From contig CAZVKB010000001.1 in NCBI GenBank assembly GCA_964627505.1, positions 14,546-78,545 on the forward strand: a DNA stretch of 64,000 bases, written 5' to 3'. The notes under the pieces are model-generated. The model ran no database searches. It was given only the letters and a program-made list of their open reading frames with translations, and was not told the origin of the DNA. Positions 60,079 through 64,000 of the stretch are shown here, piece after piece. Source of the stretch: JACJWR01 sp964627505 (GTDB lineage Bacteria; Actinomycetota; Actinomycetes; S36-B12; UBA10799). The first letter of the stretch is position 1. Each line of letters opens with the position of its first letter. Made by a program: the position numbers and the translations under genes.

Positions 60079-60778
60079 CGGTTCCACCCCAGATCAGGAT
60101 CCCGCGCAGGCAGATGACACGTCTCCTGGCGACCACTCGGAGCAGGCACCCGATTCCAAGGTGGGTGATGATCTGCCCTGGTGGCGCGCTGGCGATGCCA
60201 TGTACGCCGGCGCCCGACCGTTGTTCGACCCAGCCGCACCGCCGCAAGCCCCGGACGAGCCAGATGCCGACGAGCCGCCATCTGCGGAGTCAAAGACCAC
60301 CACCGGTTCCGGTCCACGCGCGTCTGCGCCCACCCCAGACTCCGCGGGCAGCACAATCACCGAGGCGCTGAAATTCGCCAGTGCGATCGCCGCGTGGTCG
60401 AATGAAACCGGCCTCACCGACACTCTGCAGTCACTGTGGGAAGAGGCAGCAGTGGCCATGACGAGCGCGGCCGCTACTGCCGCACCAGCGGATAACCCGC
60501 ACGATTCCGCAGCAGCGGAGACTCCCGCACATACTGGTGACAGCGCCGACGAGACCAGGAGCGCCGACGCGCCCCCACCCGTGCATTTGCGGATCGTGGA
60601 TTCGGACGATGAGTCGACCGCCGTCACCTGCGACTTTTGCCCGCTGTGCCGCGGTTACGACGTCCTGCGCCAAGTACAACCGCAGATGTCCGAGGGACTA
60701 GCCGAAGCGATGGCGTCACTCACCGCAGCATTGAACCTGGCGATCGACAGTCTGACCAACTACCAGCAGCGACCCTAG
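60065..60778 (+). CDS. DUF5304-like acidic protein with CxxC motif
   Basis: 237 residues from a GTG at 60065. Mostly disordered, acidic and Ala/Pro/Asp-rich, with a short DDLPWWRAGDAMYAGARPLF segment near residue 40 and a conserved C-terminus TCDFCPLCRGYDVLRQVQPQMSEG... whose CDFCPLC could bind metal or carry a thiol function. This C-terminal unit is seen in actinobacterial proteins between SRPBCC and glucokinase genes. Function unknown. Confidence 0.75.
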   Translation: MSKADGSTPDQDPAQADDTSPGDHSEQAPDSKVGDDLPWWRAGDAMYAGARPLFDPAAPPQAPDEPDADEPPSAESKTTTGSGPRASAPTPDSAGSTITEALKFASAIAAWSNETGLTDTLQSLWEEAAVAMTSAAATAAPADNPHDSAAAETPAHTGDSADETRSADAPPPVHLRIVDSDDESTAVTCDFCPLCRGYDVLRQVQPQMSEGLAEAMASLTAALNLAIDSLTNYQQRP

Positions 60779-60873
60779 CCACAGTTATATAGCTTGCACA
60801 CAGCGAGATAATTGCACACTGCACCAGTGGGTAGCGTTCACTGAGCGCACGCACGGAATCCAAGGAGGATGTT

Positions 60874-60897
60874 GTGAAGCGGGAGACACGATCATGA
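60874..60897 (+). CDS. possible 7-codon leader peptide of glkA
   Basis: GTG at 60874 follows AAGGAGG (60862-60868) by 5 nt and encodes MKRETRS; its stop TGA overlaps the glkA ATG as ATGA. The best ribosome-binding site in the interval serves this short frame and not glkA directly, so translational coupling is plausible. It could also be chance. Confidence 0.35.
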   Translation: MKRETRS

Positions 60898-61835
60898 GCC
60901 TCACTGTGGGAGTGGACATTGGGGGCACCAAGATTGCCGCCGGGGTGGTGGATGAGCAGGGCAAGATCCTGACCAGAACTCGTCGTCGTACACCCAGCCG
61001 TGATCTTGATGCAGTGCAGAACATCGTGATCGAAGTGGTCAACGAACTCGCAGCCCGCCACACCATCGAGGCGGTGGGAGTGGGTACCGCCGGTTTCATC
61101 GACGCCACCAGATCGCGGGTTTTGCTCGCCCCGAATCTCGGCTGGACCGATGCCCATCTGCGGCTCGCGGTGGAGCGCGGTACCGATCTGCCGACGGTGA
61201 TCGAAAACGATGCCAATGCGGCGGCCTGGGGGGAACGACGCTTCGGCGCCGGCCAAGGCGCTCCAGACATGATCGCCATCACTGTTGGTACCGGCATCGG
61301 AGGTGGTTTGATCTTTGACGGCGCGCTGTACCGCGGAATGCATGGCATGGCGGCGGAAGTCGGACATCTCACCGTTGAACCTGGCGGGCGCTCCTGCGGA
61401 TGCGGACAGCGCGGCTGCTGGGAGCAGTACGGCAGCGGCAACGCCTTGGTGCGGGAAGCTCGCGCGTTGGCTTCAGATGAACGATCGGATGCTGCCATCT
61501 TGCTCGATCTCGGAGACGGCACACCAGAGGGCGTCCAGGGCGCTCACATCACCGAGGCAGCCCGGCTCGGGGACCCCGTGGCGCTGGATTCGTTCGCGAT
61601 CGTGGGCCACTGGCTGGGACTGGGGATGGCCAGCCTGGCAGCCGTGCTCGATCCCGAGGTCTTTGTGATCGGCGGCGGCGTGAGTGAAGCCGGCGACTTG
61701 CTGTTCGTGCCCACTCGAGCATCGTTCCTCAAGCACCTTTCCGGTCGGGAGATTCGGGAGGTTCCTGAGGTGAAACTGGCTGAACTGGGCAACGACGCCG
61801 GGATCGTCGGGGCGGCCGACCTCGCTCGCACCTGA
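60894..61835 (+). CDS. glkA: ROK family glucokinase
   Basis: Phosphorylates glucose to glucose 6-phosphate. 313 residues: ATP-binding VGVDIGGTKIAAGVVDE, IENDANAAAWGERRFG, TVGTGIGGGLIFDG, and the ROK zinc motif with CGCGQRGCWEQYGSG (His in EVGHLTVEP). Streptomyces GlkA type, also central to carbon catabolite control there. It follows the SRPBCC/DUF5304-like genes as in other Actinobacteria. Confidence 0.95.
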   Translation: MSLTVGVDIGGTKIAAGVVDEQGKILTRTRRRTPSRDLDAVQNIVIEVVNELAARHTIEAVGVGTAGFIDATRSRVLLAPNLGWTDAHLRLAVERGTDLPTVIENDANAAAWGERRFGAGQGAPDMIAITVGTGIGGGLIFDGALYRGMHGMAAEVGHLTVEPGGRSCGCGQRGCWEQYGSGNALVREARALASDERSDAAILLDLGDGTPEGVQGAHITEAARLGDPVALDSFAIVGHWLGLGMASLAAVLDPEVFVIGGGVSEAGDLLFVPTRASFLKHLSGREIREVPEVKLAELGNDAGIVGAADLART

Positions 61836-61862
61836 ACAGCCATCGAGGACTCACTTTTCGGG

Positions 61863-61880
61863 CCTGTGGATAACTCTTTG
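61863..61880 (+). promoter_or_regulatory. CCTGTGGATAACTCTTTG element upstream of tadZ (DnaA-box-like)
   Basis: 18-bp element differing in one base from that at 57147-57164, with an exact DnaA-box complement TGTGGATAA. It lies 64 nt upstream of tadZ. Confidence 0.55.
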
Positions 61881-61944
61881 CCGTGATGCCGCACACTGGC
61901 TAGGCTGAACGCGGTAAGGGGAACCACGACCGAGGGGGGTCACG

Positions 61945-62799
61945 ATGACGTCTGTGCTATCCGCTCAGCCGCACGACCAACATGGATATCCGCAGAGTCA
62001 CCCATCCGATATGGGTGCCGTACTCACATTGCTCACGCCCACCGGCGGGATGGGGGCAAGCACCCTTGCCGCCAACCTGGCGGTGCGATTGGCGGCCAAA
62101 TGGGGAAACCTGACATCGCCGGTGGCATTGTTTGATGCCGACTTGGCATTTGGGTGCGCCACTTCCATGGTCGGTGCACGCCCGCCGCACACGCTCGCCG
62201 ATCTCCCGCGCCAGGTCACCGGGGAGGTGCTCTCGGCGGCCGTGCAAGAGATGGACTGTGGGATCCACGTGTTGGCTTCCCCCAGTGATCTCATCGTGGC
62301 CGAGAGCGTGGTGCCCGCTACTTGTGCCCGAGTAATCAGGGTGCTGGCGGAACGTCACGCGGCGACCGTGATCGACACGGCGCCCGGCCTGTTCGAACCA
62401 ACACTCACGGCAGTGGATCATGCCGATCTCGTACTCATCCCCGTCGTGGGCACCCCACACGCCTGTCGGGCAACAGCCATGGTGATGTCCACGCTGCGGC
62501 GCGTCGGCGTAGCCGAGGATCGGATTCGCTTGGTGGCCAATCGAGTGGGGGCGCCTCACGCGATGTCCCCCTCGCAGATCGCAGATGCCTTGGCCACTCG
62601 GGTGAGTTGGCTGATTCCGGACTCGCCTGATGTCATCTTGGCCGCGCGCAAAGGACGGTTGCTGGCCTGGGATTGGCCCGACCATCCGGTTTCGTTGGCC
62701 CTGGATCAGCTGGCTGCTGACGTCGCGGACATGGTCGGCGGCCCGAATTCGCGGAGTGATGCAGGCAGCTCGCGCGACGGCTTACGGAGAGCAGCATGA
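61945..62799 (+). CDS. tadZ: TadZ/CpaE-like pilus assembly protein (MinD/ParA fold)
   Basis: 284 residues. MinD/ParA-type fold with a deviant Walker A TPTGGMGASTLAANLAVRLA lacking the catalytic lysine, common in TadZ/CpaE and in actinobacterial septum-site-determining-like proteins; ALFDADLAFG and VIDTAPGLFEPTLTAVDHADLVLIPV follow. Localises the pilus machine. GAGGGGGG stands before the ATG. Overlaps tadA by ATGA. Confidence 0.88.
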   Translation: MTSVLSAQPHDQHGYPQSHPSDMGAVLTLLTPTGGMGASTLAANLAVRLAAKWGNLTSPVALFDADLAFGCATSMVGARPPHTLADLPRQVTGEVLSAAVQEMDCGIHVLASPSDLIVAESVVPATCARVIRVLAERHAATVIDTAPGLFEPTLTAVDHADLVLIPVVGTPHACRATAMVMSTLRRVGVAEDRIRLVANRVGAPHAMSPSQIADALATRVSWLIPDSPDVILAARKGRLLAWDWPDHPVSLALDQLAADVADMVGGPNSRSDAGSSRDGLRRAA

Positions 62800-64000
62800 G
62801 TCTCGCTGCGCGATTGGCTCGGACTTCCGGATCGCCGGAAACCTTCCCAGCCCAGCCAACGGAGATGGCGTCGTCGGCTAGGACAAATGCTGGTCCGGGA
62901 GTTGCGCCTGGGCGAGAAGTAGGGGCTGGGACTGACCTCTATGCCGCAATCAATCGGTCAACCCCAACAGGCGCCACCGGCACTCACTATTTCACCGCTG
63001 CTCCCGCCGGTTCGGCCACGCACGGCGGAGGAGTGTCGTCGGCGGCTGCTGCGCCGTCTGCCGGCTCGGGAGTCGACCAATCACATCCAGCGGGCCAGCC
63101 TTCCCGACCGCTGTCCCCGTCCACTCCGCCAGGCCCACCACCTCCGCCGGCCCCGCCTGCAGCGTTGGTGCGCGATGTGCGAGCGGATGTGGTGCTGAGT
63201 CTGGGCGCGGATCTCAATGAGGGCCGACTCGCCGAGGGCGGTATTCGCAACAGAGCCGTTGTCGCAGCTCAGACTGCCTTGCGGGAACGGTCCCCGGAAT
63301 TGCCAGTGGACGTGCGCGACCGGGTAGTGCTTGAGGTGCTCGATGACATTCTCGGGCTGGGACCGCTGGAGCCGCTGCTGCGAGATAGCAACGTCAGCGA
63401 AATCATGGTCAACGGTGCGGGCACCGTGTACGTCGAGCGCCGCGGTGTGCTCCAACACGAGCCGGCGGCTTTCCGCGATGAAGCCCACCTCCGCCGCACG
63501 ATTGAGCGCATTGTGGCCCGAGTCGGGCGCAGAATTGATGAGTCATCTCCGATGGTGGATGCCCGCCTGGCAGATGGCTCTCGCGTGAATGCCGTGATTC
63601 CACCGATCTGTCTCGACGGGGCGGCATTGACCGTTCGCAAGTTTGTCGCCGACGCCTGGAGCATGGACGACTTGATCGGATTTGGCACCCTGAGCGCAGA
63701 TGCAGGCGGCTTCTTGGCGATGTGTGTGGCTGGCCGCCTCAACGTGCTGGTGTCGGGCGGAACAGGCACGGGGAAGACGACCTTGCTCAGCGCACTTTCG
63801 GCATTTGTGCCTGAAGGCGAACGGCTCATCACCATTGAGGACGCCGCGGAACTGCGGCTGGATCACCGTCATTTGGTTCGGCTCGAGTCGCGACCGCCGA
63901 GCGCAGGGGGTACCGCCGGGGTCACCATCCGGGATCTGCTGCGCAACGCCTTGCGCATGCGACCCGACCGCATCATCGTTGGCGAAGTTCGCGATGGGGC
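62796..64000 (+). CDS. tadA: TadA/CpaF-type pilus assembly ATPase, 5' part (runs off right edge)
   Basis: The frame opens with the ATG overlapping the tadZ stop and stays open to the edge (401 codons visible). The first 125 residues are disordered and Ala/Pro/Ser-rich; the conserved part follows: VLEVLDDILGLGPLEPLL, SEIMVNGAGTVYVE, ARLADGSRVNAVIPP, Walker A SGGTGTGKTTLLSAL, ITIEDAAELRLD, and LRNALRMRPDRIIVGEVRDG at the edge. Hexameric secretion ATPase driving Flp pilus assembly. The tadB, tadC and flp genes would be expected beyond the window. Confidence 0.93.
   Translation, partial: MSLAARLARTSGSPETFPAQPTEMASSARTNAGPGVAPGREVGAGTDLYAAINRSTPTGATGTHYFTAAPAGSATHGGGVSSAAAAPSAGSGVDQSHPAGQPSRPLSPSTPPGPPPPPAPPAALVRDVRADVVLSLGADLNEGRLAEGGIRNRAVVAAQTALRERSPELPVDVRDRVVLEVLDDILGLGPLEPLLRDSNVSEIMVNGAGTVYVERRGVLQHEPAAFRDEAHLRRTIERIVARVGRRIDESSPMVDARLADGSRVNAVIPPICLDGAALTVRKFVADAWSMDDLIGFGTLSADAGGFLAMCVAGRLNVLVSGGTGTGKTTLLSALSAFVPEGERLITIEDAAELRLDHRHLVRLESRPPSAGGTAGVTIRDLLRNALRMRPDRIIVGEVRDG

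Overview
The window comes from the chromosome of a high-GC actinobacterium. Evidence: the Actinobacteria-type division/cell-wall order running from mraZ to a DivIVA gene, SepF, a DUF3040 protein, a DnaE2/DinB/DUF6504/SAV_6107-type HEPN cassette, class II DAHP synthase, a polyprenol-phosphomannose mannosyltransferase and the split lycopene cyclase. MurE carries the DNPR signature, so the peptidoglycan should be of the meso-diaminopimelate type. Two runs of exactly 100 N (17608-17707 and 20953-21052) mark scaffold joins, so this is a draft or metagenome-derived assembly. No tRNA, rRNA, IS element or CRISPR array was seen.

Layout. 1-2.3 kb: 3' part of ileS, convergent with the division block. 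2.3-20.8 kb: the dcw cluster, all on the minus strand, read from right to left as mraZ, rsmH, ftsL, ftsI, murE, murF, mraY, murD, ftsW, murG, murC, ftsQ, ftsZ, pgeF, ylmE, sepF, yggT and a short DivIVA-domain gene. Three 10-bp-spaced MraZ boxes lie over the mraZ promoter. 20.8-21.4 kb: a repeat-rich intergenic region with an assembly gap. 21.4-28 kb: DUF3040, then the mutagenesis cassette dinB, dnaE2, HEPN and DUF6504, whose promoter region holds a strong palindrome.

28.2-44 kb: a carotenoid region. A tight plus-strand operon (degenerate ABC-ATPase-like protein, alpha/beta hydrolase, CrtA-like oxygenase, CruF hydratase, family 2 glycosyltransferase) is followed by an M15 dipeptidase, a CrtD-like desaturase, a CDP-alcohol phosphatidyltransferase, metF, crtE, crtI, an MptA/B-type mannosyltransferase, crtB, and the two lycopene cyclase subunits coupled to an FAD reductase. 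Together these predict a C40 carotenoid with one cyclised end and one hydrated, further desaturated, oxidised and glycosylated end.

44-64 kb: a PASTA serine/threonine kinase, an EamA transporter, Ogt-type methyltransferase, DAHP synthase, an MFS exporter, glycerol kinase, a PlsC-type acyltransferase, a carboxylesterase, a TadE/TadG pair, a long-chain acyl-CoA synthetase, two SRPBCC proteins, a DUF5304-like protein, a ROK glucokinase, and the start of a Tad/Flp pilus locus (tadZ, tadA) running off the right edge.

The gene order wag31-ftsZ-mraZ ... metF-idsA2-mptA-pknL-aroG-plsC-SRPBCC-fadD resembles the Rv2145c-Rv2187 block of Mycobacterium tuberculosis as I remember it, with mutagenesis and carotenoid genes interleaved. 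A second theme is leaderless expression: nine operon-first genes in the right two thirds have a TANNNT -10 hexamer ending 6-8 nt before the start codon and no Shine-Dalgarno sequence.
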